Below, one piece after another: positions 52,441 through 63,276 of a DNA stretch of 64,000 nucleotides (position 1 is its first letter; each line of letters opens with the position of its first letter). The translations under genes and the position numbers were made by a program. The notes under the pieces were generated by a model, which was not told where the DNA came from, made no database searches, and was given only the letters and a program-made list of their open reading frames with translations. The DNA lies in assembly GCF_002799155.1 (NCBI RefSeq), contig NZ_NERD01000002.1, positions 3,658,001 to 3,722,000 on the forward strand. The letters run 5' to 3'. The stretch is from Stenotrophomonas maltophilia (GTDB lineage Bacteria > Pseudomonadota > Gammaproteobacteria > Xanthomonadales > Xanthomonadaceae).

Positions 52441-52726
52441 GGGGCCTTCCCGACAGCCCCAAAAAACAGGGCCGGACAGTCCCCCGACTGCCGGCCCCCT
52501 GCTCCCCCACCGTGCGCCTGTACCGGCCCCTGTTCCAATTCCGGTCACGGGCGCCTACGGCGCCAGCCACGGTGGGTGCTATTGGGTTATCTGCAAAAAT
52601 CCTGCCAACTTTAGGGCTGATTTCGACGCCGGTCGGCCGGCGCCGACGTCCCGGCCCCGAATGGCGCTAAAATCGCCACCCCGGCGCCGCCCCGCGGCCG
52701 CGCCCGCCCCCAGCTGAACAGCCCCC

Positions 52727-54616
52727 ATGAACCCGTCCTTCCATCGTTACGACGTCATCGTCATCGGCGGTGGCCACGCCGGCACCGAAGCCGCGCTGGC
52801 CGCGGCCCGCACCGGCGTGCGCACCCTGCTGCTGACCCACAACATCGAAACCGTGGGCGCGATGAGCTGCAACCCGGCCATCGGCGGCATCGGCAAGGGC
52901 CACCTGGTCAAGGAAATCGACGCCCTCGGCGGTGCGATGGCGCATGCCGCCGACCGTGCCGGCATCCAGTGGCGCACGCTCAACGCCTCCAAGGGCCCGG
53001 CCGTGCGCGCGACCCGCTGCCAGGCCGACCGCAACCTGTACCGCATGGCGATCCGCGCCATCGTCGAAAGCCAGGCCAACCTGACCGTGTTCCAGGCGGC
53101 CGTCGATGACCTGGTCATCGACGGCGACGCCGTGCGCGGGGTGATCACCCAGACCGGCCTGCGCTTCGACGCCGATGCCGTGGTGCTGACCGCCGGTACC
53201 TTCCTGGCCGGCAAGATCCACGTCGGCCCGACCCAGTACGCCGCCGGCCGCATGGGCGACCCGCCGGCCACCACGCTGGCCGCGCGCCTGCGCGAGCGTC
53301 CGTTCCAGGTCGACCGCCTGAAGACCGGCACGCCGCCGCGCATCGATGGCCGCTCGCTGGATTACAGCGTGATGGACGAGCAGCCCGGCGATTCGCCGCG
53401 CCCAGTGATGTCCTTCCTCGGTTCGGTGGACGAGCATCCGCAGCAGGTCAGCTGCTGGATCACCCACACCACCGAACAGACCCACCAGATCATCCGCGAC
53501 GCGCTGCACCGTTCGCCGCTGTACAGCGGCCAGATCGAGGGCATCGGCCCGCGCTACTGCCCGTCCATCGAGGACAAGGTAGTGCGCTTCGCCGAAAAGG
53601 CCAGCCACCAGATCTTCGTCGAACCCGAAGGCCTGGGCATCGTCGAGATCTATCCCAACGGCATCTCCACCTCGCTGCCGTTCGACGTGCAGCTGGAGAT
53701 GGTGCGCAGCATCCGCGGTTTCCAGAACGCACACATCACCCGCCCCGGCTACGCGATCGAGTACGACTTCTTCGATCCGCGCGGGCTGAAGGCTTCGCTG
53801 GAAACCAAGCTGGTCAGCGGCCTGTTCTTCGCCGGCCAGATCAACGGCACCACCGGCTATGAGGAAGCTGCCGCACAGGGCCTGCTGGCCGGCCTCAATG
53901 CCGCGCGCCAGGTGCGCGGGCTGGACGGCTGGTGCCCGCGCCGCGATGAAGCGTACCTGGGCGTGCTGGTGGATGACCTGATCACCCACGGCACCAACGA
54001 GCCTTACCGCATGTTCACCAGCCGCGCCGAGTACCGCCTGCAGCTGCGCGAGGACAATGCCGACCAGCGCTTGACCCCGGCCGGCCGCGAGATGGGCCTG
54101 GTCGATGACCGCCGCTGGAGCGCCTTCGAGACCAAGCAGGCGGCTGTCGCCGCCGAGCGCGCGCGGTTGGGTGCGCTGTGGGCGACCCCGGCCAATGCGC
54201 TGGGCCGCGAAGTGCAGGACACGCTGGGCGTGGCGGTCAGCCGCGAGACCAACGTGCTGGACCTGATCAAGCGCCCGGAGCTGGATTACGCGCAGCTGAT
54301 GCAGGTGCCGTCGCTGGGCCCGGCCGTGGCCGATGGCAAGGTGGCCGAGCAGGTCGAGATCGGCGTGAAGTACGCCGGCTACCTGGACCGCCAGCGCGAG
54401 GAGATCGAACGCCAGCAGCGCCACGAAGCCACGCCGATCGCCGAAGGCTTCGACTACGCCAGTGTGCGTGGGCTGTCGGCCGAAGTACTGCAGAAGCTGG
54501 AGCGCGTACGCCCGCAGACCATCGGCCAGGCGCAGCGCATCCCGGGCATGACCCCGGCGGCGATCTCGCTGCTGCTGGTGCACCTGGAACGTGCCCGCCG
54601 CGGCCGCGTGGCGTAA
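52727..54616 (+). CDS. mnmG: tRNA uridine-34 5-carboxymethylaminomethyl modification enzyme, FAD subunit
   Basis: 629 residues, the standard MnmG (GidA) length. The N-terminal FAD motif is [39 protein letters not shown] and [11 protein letters not shown] are conserved, as is the C-terminal region with [23 protein letters not shown]. With MnmE (not in the window) it installs the cmnm5 group on wobble uridine of several tRNAs. It stands alone here behind a terminator. Confidence 0.97.
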   Translation: MNPSFHRYDVIVIGGGHAGTEAALAAARTGVRTLLLTHNIETVGAMSCNPAIGGIGKGHLVKEIDALGGAMAHAADRAGIQWRTLNASKGPAVRATRCQADRNLYRMAIRAIVESQANLTVFQAAVDDLVIDGDAVRGVITQTGLRFDADAVVLTAGTFLAGKIHVGPTQYAAGRMGDPPATTLAARLRERPFQVDRLKTGTPPRIDGRSLDYSVMDEQPGDSPRPVMSFLGSVDEHPQQVSCWITHTTEQTHQIIRDALHRSPLYSGQIEGIGPRYCPSIEDKVVRFAEKASHQIFVEPEGLGIVEIYPNGISTSLPFDVQLEMVRSIRGFQNAHITRPGYAIEYDFFDPRGLKASLETKLVSGLFFAGQINGTTGYEEAAAQGLLAGLNAARQVRGLDGWCPRRDEAYLGVLVDDLITHGTNEPYRMFTSRAEYRLQLREDNADQRLTPAGREMGLVDDRRWSAFETKQAAVAAERARLGALWATPANALGREVQDTLGVAVSRETNVLDLIKRPELDYAQLMQVPSLGPAVADGKVAEQVEIGVKYAGYLDRQREEIERQQRHEATPIAEGFDYASVRGLSAEVLQKLERVRPQTIGQAQRIPGMTPAAISLLLVHLERARRGRVA

Positions 54617-54631
54617 CGCACCGCTTCGCTC

Positions 54632-54690
54632 GCCGGGCATGGCCCGGCGATACCGGCTCTGGTAGGTGCCGACCGTTGGTCGGCACGACT
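54632..54690. repeat. Two palindromes, one SMAG-type
   Basis: GCCGGGCATGGCCCGGC at 54632-54648 and a GTAG-led unit from 54662 (GTGCCGACCGTTGGTCGGCAC). They lie between mnmG and the nucleotidyltransferase gene. Confidence 0.75.
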
Positions 54691-54745
54691 GGGTGGGCCA
54701 AACGTGCGTTACAGTCGAGCAAGCTCGACTACGAATCTGCACTGC

Positions 54746-55564
54746 ATGGACGACATCCACCCGATCGCACCGGACAAGCGCGCCGCCATCCTCACCACCC
54801 TGGCCGACATCGAGCGCACGCACGATGTGCGCGTGCTCCTGGCCTGCGAATCGGGCAGCCGGGGCTGGGGCTTTTCCTCGCCGGACAGTGACTACGACGC
54901 GCGCTTCATCTACGTGCATCGCCAGCCGTGGTACCTGAGCGTCAACGAGGCCACCGGCCCCGGCGAAGCGCAGCGCGATGTGATCGAGCTGCCGATCGAT
55001 GACGAGCTGGATGTGAGCGGCTGGGACCTGCGCAAGGCGCTGCGGCTGGTGTCCAAGTCCAACCCGACGCTGATCGAGTGGCTGCGTTCGCCGATCATCT
55101 ACCAGCACGATGCCAAGGCCGTTGCCTGCCTGTGGCAGGCCGCCGAGCGCTTCTACTCGCCGCTGGGCACGTGGTGGCACTACTTCAACATGGCGCGCTC
55201 CAACCATCGCGGCTATCTGCGCGGCGAAACCGTGCGTACCAAGAAGTACCTGTACGTGCTGCGCCCGCTGCTGGCCTGCCAATGGATCGAGAACGAACAC
55301 ACGCCGCCGCCGATGGCCTTCGAAGACCTGCTGGAGCGCCTGCTGCCCCAGGGTGCGGTGCGCGAGGCCATCGACGCGCTGCTGTTGGTCAAGCGTGCCA
55401 GTGCCGAGGTCGCCGCCGGTCCGCGCATCGCAGCCATCAGCGAGTACATCGACGCTATGTTGGCCGAGCGTGCCGAGGGGCCGCAGCTGCCTGCAGGGCA
55501 CGGCGACGCCGCCTGGCTGGACGGCCTGTTCCGGCAGATGCTGGCGACGCACGCGCCAGCCTGA
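54746..55564 (+). CDS. RlaP-like predicted nucleotidyltransferase (COG3541)
   Basis: 272 residues of the DNA polymerase beta superfamily. The nucleotidyltransferase motif is LLACESGSRGWGFSSPDSDYDARFIY, containing GS-x10-DxD type catalytic residues. RTKKYLYVLRPLLACQWI further on is typical of the RlaP/COG3541 family, named for association with RNA repair genes in some genomes. No RtcB or ligase gene is adjacent here, so a repair role is not supported by context. The ATG at 54746 was chosen over an upstream start overlapping a repeat. Confidence 0.85.
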   Translation: MDDIHPIAPDKRAAILTTLADIERTHDVRVLLACESGSRGWGFSSPDSDYDARFIYVHRQPWYLSVNEATGPGEAQRDVIELPIDDELDVSGWDLRKALRLVSKSNPTLIEWLRSPIIYQHDAKAVACLWQAAERFYSPLGTWWHYFNMARSNHRGYLRGETVRTKKYLYVLRPLLACQWIENEHTPPPMAFEDLLERLLPQGAVREAIDALLLVKRASAEVAAGPRIAAISEYIDAMLAERAEGPQLPAGHGDAAWLDGLFRQMLATHAPA

Positions 55565-55574
55565 ACCGGGGTCC

Positions 55575-55686
55575 ATCCACGCATGGCGTGGATCCACCGC
55601 GCACGTGCCGAAGCCGCGGTAGCGCCGGGCCATGCCCGGTGAGCAAGGCGGCGCGCAATCATCCGCCGGGCGCAGCCCGGCGCTAC
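55575..55686. repeat. Cluster of palindromes including an inverted GTAG pair
   Basis: ATCCACGC/GCGTGGAT hairpin at 55575-55593, then an inverted SMAG pair running from GTAGCGCCGGGC (55619) to GCCCGGCGCTAC (55686). It fills most of the gap between the nucleotidyltransferase and the carbonic anhydrase-like gene. Confidence 0.85.
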
Positions 55687-55737
55687 CACTGCAATCGCCG
55701 CGTATCATCGCCGTGCTTGCCCCTCCTGGAGACCGCG

Positions 55738-56268
55738 ATGAACCCTCTGCGCCCCTTCCGCGACAAGATGCCCGTCCTCGGCCAGCGCGTGTACGTCGAC
55801 CCGGCCTGCACCCTCATCGGTGACGTGGAGCTGGCCGACGATGTCTCCATCTGGCCGGGCACGGTCATCCGCGGCGACGTCAATTACGTCCGCGTCGGTG
55901 CGCGCACCAACGTGCAGGATGGCACCATCATCCACGTCAGCCACCACAGCCCGTACAACAAGGCCGGCTACCCGACCCTGATCGGCGAAGGCGTGACCGT
56001 CGGCCACGGCTGCATCATCCACGCCTGCACCATCGGTGATTACAGCCTGATCGGCATGGGCGCCTGCATCCTGGACGGCGCCCGGGTGGAACGGCACGCC
56101 TTCATCGGCGCCGGTGCGGTGGTGGGCCCGGGCAAGGTGGTCGGCGAAGGCGAGCTGTGGGTGGGCAATCCGGCACGCCCGGCGCGCACGCTCAGTGACA
56201 AGGAGATCGAGTCGCTGCACTACTCGGCCGACCACTACGTGCGGCTGAAGGACGAATACCTGGGCTGA
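55738..56268 (+). CDS. Gamma-carbonic anhydrase-like hexapeptide-repeat protein
   Basis: 176 residues of left-handed beta-helix hexapeptide repeats (LIGDVELADDVSIWPGTVIRGDVNYV and so on). Metal-ligand histidines are present in IIHVSHHSP, VTVGHGCIIHAC. This is the YrdA/PaaY-type branch of the gamma-carbonic anhydrase family; activity as an anhydrase is not certain for every member. The ATG at 55738 has a CTGGAG element and starts after the repeat cluster. Confidence 0.92.
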   Translation: MNPLRPFRDKMPVLGQRVYVDPACTLIGDVELADDVSIWPGTVIRGDVNYVRVGARTNVQDGTIIHVSHHSPYNKAGYPTLIGEGVTVGHGCIIHACTIGDYSLIGMGACILDGARVERHAFIGAGAVVGPGKVVGEGELWVGNPARPARTLSDKEIESLHYSADHYVRLKDEYLG

Positions 56269-56391
56269 GCGGCCAACGCTGCCACGCGGCTCTGCTAAAG
56301 TCTGGGCCCGACCAGGACCTGTCGAGACCCCCATGCCTGTGGCTGCCTGCCGGAGAGGACTCCGCCGCCCACAACGAAGGCCATCGCGCTG

Positions 56392-57081
56392 ATGGCCGCA
56401 CCGATGCTCGATACCTACCGCGAGGTGGTGACGCCGGAGGGTGTGCCGCTGCAGTTGCCGGCGGCCGGCCCGGTGCCACGGGCGATGGCCTGGCTGGTGG
56501 ATCTCGGCGTGCGCATCGCGGTACTGATGGTGATGTCCATTCCACTGGCACTGCTGGACACGTTCGGCTCCGGGCTCAGCCTGGTGCTGATGTTCCTGGT
56601 CTATTGGGCCTACCCGATCGTCTGCGAGGCGCTGTGGGGGCGCACGCTGGGCAAGCGAGCGCTGGGGCTTCGCGTGCTGTCCCGCGATGGCGCGCCGGTG
56701 GGCTGGATGGCCGCCATCACCCGCAACCTGCTGCGCACCGTGGACATGCTGCCGTTCGGCTATGCACTGGGCCTGATCAGCAGCCTGTTCGATCCCCATG
56801 GCCGCCGCCTCGGCGACCTGGTCGCCGGCACCGTGGTGGTGCATGCACCGGTGTTGTACCTGCCCCATCCGCCCACCATCGACAGCGTGCTGGCCCCTCC
56901 GCAGCCCCTGCAGCCAGAGGAACAAGCGGCACTGATGGCCTTCGCCGAGCGCGCGCCGCGTCTGTCGGCGGCACGCCAGCAGGAACTGGCCGGCATTGCC
57001 GAACCGCTGACCGGCACCCACGGCCAGGTCGGCGTGCTGCGCCTGTACGCCATGGCCAACTGGCTGCTGGGGCGGCGATGA
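56392..57081 (+). CDS. RDD-family membrane protein
   Basis: 229 residues. An RDD domain with three or four helices: PRAMAWLVDLGVRIAVLMVMSI, then LWGRTLGKRALGLRVLSRDG and the DPHGRRLGDLVAGTVVV signature. The C-terminal 70 residues are soluble. It is the first gene of a six-gene operon in which each gene overlaps the next by 4 to 11 bp. Its precise role is unknown. An in-frame ATG at 56404 is also possible. Confidence 0.9.
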   Translation: MAAPMLDTYREVVTPEGVPLQLPAAGPVPRAMAWLVDLGVRIAVLMVMSIPLALLDTFGSGLSLVLMFLVYWAYPIVCEALWGRTLGKRALGLRVLSRDGAPVGWMAAITRNLLRTVDMLPFGYALGLISSLFDPHGRRLGDLVAGTVVVHAPVLYLPHPPTIDSVLAPPQPLQPEEQAALMAFAERAPRLSAARQQELAGIAEPLTGTHGQVGVLRLYAMANWLLGRR

Positions 57082-58070
57082 AGCAGGAACAGTTCGTCGC
57101 GCGCTATCAACAGGAGTGGCAGGACCTGGAGCAGTGGCTGCTGCTGCGCGCCGGTGCCTCGCGCCGCACGCGCCGCCAGGCCAGCGGCCTGGCACTGGAC
57201 GACACCACCTTCCCGCAGCGCTACCGGCGGCTGTGCCAGCAGCTGGCGCTGGCCCGCGAGCGCGGCTACAGCCCGCAGCTGGTGCAACGCCTGCAGCAGC
57301 TGATGCAGCAGGGCCACAGCGTGCTGTACCGCACGCCGCCAACACGCTGGCGCGGTGCACTGGAATTCCTGGTGGCCGACTTCCCGCTGCTGGTGCGCAG
57401 CCAGGCGCCCAGCATGTGGGTGGCGCTGGCGATGTTCGCGTTGCCGGCGGTGGCCTGCTTCGTGCTGGTGCAGGTCTATCCGGACCTGATCCACATGCTG
57501 ATGGACAACCGCCAGATCGCCGCGATGGAGCGCATGTACGATCCCGCCGCCGAGCGCCTGGGACGTGACAGCGGCACCGACTGGATGATGTTCGGCCACT
57601 ACATCATGAACAACATCAGCATCGCCCTGCGCACCTTCGCCAGCGGACTGCTGGCCGGGCTGGGCACGCTGCTGGTGCTGCTGTTCAACGGCGTGATCAT
57701 CGGTTCGGTGGCCGGCCACCTGCAGCACATCGGCCATGGCGACCCGTTCTGGCGCTTCGTGGTCGGCCACGGCGCGTTCGAGCTGACCGCGATCGTGATC
57801 GCTGGCGGTGCCGGCCTGCAGCTGGGCATGAAGCTGCTGGCTCCCGGCCGGCGCAGCCGCCTGGATGCACTGGTCGATGGCGGCCGCATCGGTGCCCGAC
57901 TGTGCCTGGGCGTGGCGTTCATGCTGCTGGTGGCCGCTTTCATCGAAGCGTTCTGGTCGTCGATTGCCGAAGTACCGGCTTGGGGCAAGTTCAGCGTGGC
58001 CGGCGTGTTGTGGGCCGGCGTGCTGCTGTGGCTGTGGCGCGGCGGACGCGGAGGCGGCAATGCGCATTGA
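57078..58070 (+). CDS. SpoIIM-like (stage II sporulation protein M domain) membrane protein
   Basis: 330 residues. The N-terminal ~100 residues are soluble and helical (QEWQDLEQWLLLRAG ... RYRRLCQQLALARERG). A DUF95/SpoIIM domain with about five helices follows, including HYIMNNISIALRTFASGLLAGLGTLLVLLFNGVIIGS cores and GHGAFELTAIVIAGGAGLQLG. The organism does not sporulate; the name reflects homology only. It begins in the stop of the RDD gene (ATGA). Part of the MoxR-DUF58 operon. Confidence 0.9.
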   Translation: MKQEQFVARYQQEWQDLEQWLLLRAGASRRTRRQASGLALDDTTFPQRYRRLCQQLALARERGYSPQLVQRLQQLMQQGHSVLYRTPPTRWRGALEFLVADFPLLVRSQAPSMWVALAMFALPAVACFVLVQVYPDLIHMLMDNRQIAAMERMYDPAAERLGRDSGTDWMMFGHYIMNNISIALRTFASGLLAGLGTLLVLLFNGVIIGSVAGHLQHIGHGDPFWRFVVGHGAFELTAIVIAGGAGLQLGMKLLAPGRRSRLDALVDGGRIGARLCLGVAFMLLVAAFIEAFWSSIAEVPAWGKFSVAGVLWAGVLLWLWRGGRGGGNAH

Positions 58071-59676
58071 CCACCTGGACGTGGTGCTGCGCGCGCGCAG
58101 TGGCTGGGAAGCAATGGAGCTGGGCACCGCCCTGTCACGCCGCCACGCGCGCGCGGTATGGGGCAGCTGGCTGCTGGCCAGTGCACCGCTGTTCGTGATC
58201 TTCAACGCGCTGGGCTGGTGGCTGGATGCGTTCGGCTGGGCCTGGCTGGCGATGTGGTGGTGCAAGCCGCTGTTCGAACGTGCGCCGCTGTACGTGCTTT
58301 CGCGTGGCATCTTCGGCGAGCCGGTCGGCACGCTGGCGGCCCTGCACGCGCAGCGCAGCTGGGGCAATGCAGGATTCTGGGGCTACCTGGGCTGGCGCCG
58401 TTTCAGCGTGCTGCGCAGCCTGTGCCTGCCGGTGAACCTGCTGGAAGGCAACGCACCGGCCCAGCGCGGCGCACGCCGCCGCGCAGTGGCCGCCGGTGCC
58501 GCAGGCGCCGCTGTCGTGCTGACCGTGGCCTGCATGGCCTTTGAAGCGGCGCTGGTGTCCGGTGCAATCGGTGCGGTGTTCATGTTCATGCCGCTGGAGC
58601 TGATGTCCGAATCGTGGCGAGCCGCTTGGGACATGATCGGCCAGGACACGCCCGCATGGGCGCGGCTGGGCTTCAACCTTGCGTGCTGGCTGGCGTCGGT
58701 GCTGATCGGGCCGTTCTACGTCGGCGCCGGCTTCGGCCTGTACTTGAACCGGCGTACGCAGATGGAAGCGTGGGACGTGGAAATCGCCCTGCGCCGACTG
58801 CGCGAGCGGCTGCTGCCAGCGGCATCGACGCTGGCCCTGCTGCTGTGCCTGGCACTGCCGCTGGCCTCTGCGCCGGTGCATGCACAGGACGCGCGATCGA
58901 TCGCCGCCGAAGCCGACGATGCCGAAGAGGACGAGAACCACGCGGAAGAACCCGCCACCGCGGCGAACGATCCGGCCAATGCACCGGCCATGATCTTCGG
59001 TGCGGCGCCGGTGGACACCGCCGGTTTCCGCCAGGCGGTGAACCGCGCCTATGAAGATCCGCTGCAGCGCCCGACCCGCCAGGTGACGCGCTGGAAGCCG
59101 ATCGAACCGGCCGAGGAAGAAAAGAAGGAAGACAAGACGCTGCAGAGCGAAAGCAGCAGCAAGGGCGAGCGCAGCAACCGCAAGGCCGGCATCGCCTGGC
59201 TGGCGCGGCTGGCCGAATGGGGCCTGTGGGGCCTGCTCGGCATCCTGCTGCTGGTGCTGCTGCTGACCGCACGGCTGTGGCTGCCGTGGCTGCGCGGCAG
59301 TGGCCGGCGCAAGCCGGTAGCTGCACCGCAGGTGGTGGAGGAACAGGTGGAGTTGCCGGTCGTGCTGCCACCGGACGTGGCCACCCAGGCCGGCCTGCTG
59401 TGGGACCAGGGGCGGCCGCGGCAGGCCCTGGCCCTGCTGTACCGCGCCAGCGTGCGCACGGTGGGCGAGCGCAGCGGCATCGCGCTTCCGCCTGGCGCCA
59501 CCGAAGCGCAATGCCTGCGCGCGTCACGGCGCATGCCCGATGCCACCGACCGTGACCTGTTCGCGCGCATCGTGCGCATGTGGCAGTACGCCGCCTACGG
59601 TGGCCGCCTGCCCCGCCGCGCCGATTTCGATGCATTGGCCGATACCCTGCGCCAACAGTACAGGTGGCTGGCATGA
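58060..59676 (+). CDS. DUF4129-domain membrane protein of the MoxR operon
   Basis: 538 residues from the ATG at 58060, which overlaps the SpoIIM-like stop by 11 bp. Several N-terminal helices (for example SWLLASAPLFVIFNALGWWLDAF), a loop with a Glu/Asp-rich acidic tract (EADDAEEDENHAEE), a further helix near residue 400 (LWGLLGILLLVLLLTARLWL) and a C-terminal DUF4129 domain (DQGRPRQALALLYRASVRTV ... FARIVRMWQYAAYGGRLP). This C-terminal domain resembles those found in bacterial transglutaminase-like operons. Function unknown; it is probably part of an envelope complex with the neighbouring gene products. Confidence 0.85.
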   Translation: MRIDHLDVVLRARSGWEAMELGTALSRRHARAVWGSWLLASAPLFVIFNALGWWLDAFGWAWLAMWWCKPLFERAPLYVLSRGIFGEPVGTLAALHAQRSWGNAGFWGYLGWRRFSVLRSLCLPVNLLEGNAPAQRGARRRAVAAGAAGAAVVLTVACMAFEAALVSGAIGAVFMFMPLELMSESWRAAWDMIGQDTPAWARLGFNLACWLASVLIGPFYVGAGFGLYLNRRTQMEAWDVEIALRRLRERLLPAASTLALLLCLALPLASAPVHAQDARSIAAEADDAEEDENHAEEPATAANDPANAPAMIFGAAPVDTAGFRQAVNRAYEDPLQRPTRQVTRWKPIEPAEEEKKEDKTLQSESSSKGERSNRKAGIAWLARLAEWGLWGLLGILLLVLLLTARLWLPWLRGSGRRKPVAAPQVVEEQVELPVVLPPDVATQAGLLWDQGRPRQALALLYRASVRTVGERSGIALPPGATEAQCLRASRRMPDATDRDLFARIVRMWQYAAYGGRLPRRADFDALADTLRQQYRWLA

Positions 59677-60853
59677 GCCCGCGCCTGTTCTGGTCGCTGC
59701 TGCTGGCTGGGCTGGTGCTGTTCGGCGTGCCGCTTACGATCCTTTACCTGCGCACGCACGAGCGGGTGACCGAGACGGTGCAGCTGCCGCCGCAGGGTGA
59801 GGCCGGTTACAACCCGCTGTACGTGCTGGGCCAGGCCCTGCGTGCCGATGGCATCGACGTGCATTCGCGGCCGCGGCTGGACCTGCAGCAGATGGTGCTG
59901 GGCCCGCGCGACACGGTGGTGCTGCTGCAGGACAGCAGCGAACTGCCGGCACCGGTGGCGAAGGCCCTGCTGGACTGGGTCGACGGCGGCGGCCACCTGC
60001 TGGTACGCACGCCGCCACCAGCCAAGGACGACGCCAGCAGCACGCAGGGACCGCTGCTCGACCGGCTGGGAGTGGACAGCCTGTTCCAGCGCAGCGACTG
60101 CCAGCCGTTCCACATCGATGATGATCCCGGCCATGTCGAATTCTGCAGTGGCCGCCGCTTCACCCTGGGCTTCGCCGCCAGCACGCGGGCCGAAAGGCGC
60201 TGGGGCAGTGAACGCGACCTGGTATTCGCGCGCCTGCGCCACGGCCAGGGCAAGGTGAGCGTGCTGGCCGACATGGAATTCATGCGCGGCGAAGTGGATT
60301 CACCGGCAGCGCGCCTGGCCTCCGCCGCGGGCAAGGCCAGCGATGGCCTGCACGATCTCTCGCACCGCGACCTGACCCGTTACCTGCTCGATCCAAACTA
60401 CGGCAAGGGCGCATTCTGGCTGGTCTACGCCAGCCGCCCGCCGTCGCTGTGGGCACGCCTGTTCTACCAGGGCTGGCCGGTGTGGGCGCCGCTGCTGCTG
60501 GCCCTGCTGGGGTGGCTGTGGGGCCGCTCGCAGCGCTTCGGCAGCCTGCTGCCGTCGCCGGTGCTGGAACGCCGCTCGCTGCTGGAACACGTGCGTGCCA
60601 GCGGCGAGCTGCTGCTGCGTTTCGGCCACGGCGCGCGCCTGTATGACGCCGTGCTCGCCCTGTTCCTGCATCGCCTGCGCCTGCGCGCGCCGGTCGCCGC
60701 CGCACTCGATGGCGCACCGCGCGAGCAGGCCATCGCCGAGCTGCTGAAGTGGCCGCAAGGCCGCGTCGCCAACGCGCTCACACCTCCTCCGCCGCACGAT
60801 TCCTCCGCCCTGCGCGAGCGCATCCGCTTGCTGCTCCAGATGAGATCCCTGCT

Positions 60854-60857
<4 letters not shown>
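59673..60857 (+). CDS. DUF4350-domain membrane protein of the MoxR operon
   Basis: 394 residues. One N-terminal helix (LFWSLLLAGLVLFGVPLTILYL), a GATase-like DUF4350 domain (ALRADGIDVHSRPRLDL ... DTVVLLQDSSELPAPVAKALLDWVDGGGHLLVRTP), a second helix near residue 265-290 (WPVWAPLLLALLGWLWGRSQRFG) and a cytoplasmic tail. The ATGA overlap with the upstream gene is conserved. Function unknown. Operon context points to assembly with MoxR and DUF58. Confidence 0.85.
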
Positions 60858-61836
<979 letters not shown>

Positions 61837-61840
<4 letters not shown>

Positions 61841-63135
61841 GGCCGGCTCCGCTGCTGCTGGCGCTGCTGCTGGCTTGGGCTGCCCTGGGTGGCCTGGTGC
61901 TGGGCGGCCTGCTGCCGCGCTGGAGCTGGGCGCTGGCGGCAGTGGCCATCGCGCTGCCTGCGCTGTTCGATCTGTGGCGGCAGACGCAGCGTCCTTCGCC
62001 ACAAGTGCAACGCGAGCTGCCCGAGGCGCTGGCGCTGGGCGTGCGCCGTCAGGCAGCGCTGCGACTGCAGGCCGAACAACCGATGACGGTGCAGGTGTTC
62101 GACCTGGTGCCCGGCGGCTGGCCGCTGGAATCGCTGCCGCAGCGCGTGCGCCTGCAGGCCGGCACCGCCTCAACGCTGCACTACCACCTGCAGCCGCTGC
62201 AGCGGGGGCACTTCCGCTTCGAGGGCGTGCACCTGCGCATGCGCTCGCCGTGGCGCCTGTGGTGGCAGCAACGCACGCTGCCGCCGTCGCTGGACGTGCG
62301 GGTCTATCCGAACTTCGTGCCGCTCACCCGGTTTGCGTTGTTCAGTGCCGACCAGGCCTCGCGGTTGGTGGGGGCGCACGTGAAGCGCCGCCGCGGTGAA
62401 GGCACCGACTTCCACCAGATGCGCGAGTACCGCATCGGCGACAGCCTGCGCCAGCTCGACTGGAAGGCCACCGCGCGAGCGCGCAAGCTGATCTCGCGCG
62501 AATACCAGGACGAGAAGAACCAGCAGCTGCTGCTGATGCTCGACAGCGGCCGGCGGATGCTGGCCAGCGAAGGCGGGCTCTCGCACTTCGACCATGCCTT
62601 GAACGCCTCGCTGGTGGTGGCCTACCTGGCGCTGCGCCAGGGCGATGCCGCCGGCCTGTTCGCCGCCGGTGGTGAACGCCGGTGGGTGGCGCCGCAGCGT
62701 GGCATGGGTACGGTCGAGCACCTGCTGCGCGCCAGCTACGACCTGCAGCCACGCGCGGTGGCCACCGATTACCTGGCCGCCGCCACCGAAGTATCGCTGC
62801 GCCAGCGCCGGCGCGCGCTGGTGATGCTGGTCAGCAACGTGCGCGACGAGGACATCGAAGACCTGCTGGCGGCAGTGCGCCTGCTGCAGCGGCGCCACCT
62901 GGTGTGCGTGGCCAGCCTGCGCGAACGCGAGCTGGACGGCGCACTGGAGGGCGAGGTGCAGACGCTGGAGGACGCCACCCAGGCCGGTGCCGCGGCGCTG
63001 TACCTGCAGCAGCGCGCGAAGGCGCACGAGGCGCTGCGCAGCGAGAAGGTGATGGTGCTGGACGTGACCGCCGACGCCCTGCCCGGCGCGCTGGTGGAAC
63101 GCTACCTGGCGGTGAAGCGCGAAGGGCTGCTCTGA
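61837..63135 (+). CDS. DUF58-domain protein, MoxR partner
   Basis: 432 residues. Two N-terminal helices (LLLALLLAWAALGGLVLGG and WSWALAAVAIALPALFDLW) precede a middle DUF58 motif block: RRGEGTDFHQMREYRIGDSL, RQLDWKATARARKLISREY and LLLMLDSGRRM. The latter has the MIDAS-like DSGRR stretch of vWA-related folds. DUF58 proteins are almost always encoded beside MoxR. The ATG overlaps the MoxR stop by 4 bp. It is the last gene of the operon. Confidence 0.92.
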
Positions 63136-63157
63136 TACCAACGATCGCCCTGGTGGG

Positions 63158-63211
63158 GTGCCAACCTTGGTTGGCACGAAACCCAAACCGCCGACCAAGG
63201 TCGGCTTCTAC
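63158..63211. repeat. SMAG-like palindrome pair after the DUF58 gene
   Basis: GTGCCAACCTTGGTTGGCAC at about 63159-63178 and CCGACCAAGGTCGGCTTCTAC ending in CTAC near 63211, on opposite strands. They lie between the convergent DUF58 and glutathionylspermidine synthase-family genes. Confidence 0.75.
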
Positions 63212-63276
63212 CAACGGCGGTTGTTCTACGACCGGCGTCGGTCACCTGCGTCGGCTCTGGTGGCGCCGCACCACCA

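Larger units (their letters stand above)
52179..52726. other. Structured 548-bp intergenic region before mnmG
   Basis: No convincing open reading frame. It contains a GTCACA/TGTGAC inverted repeat at 52236-52248, a long imperfect stem-loop at 52283-52338, a strong terminator at 52354-52383 and one GTAG palindrome at 52418-52440. The remainder to 52726 must hold the mnmG promoter; no confident -35/-10 pair was picked. Confidence 0.7.
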
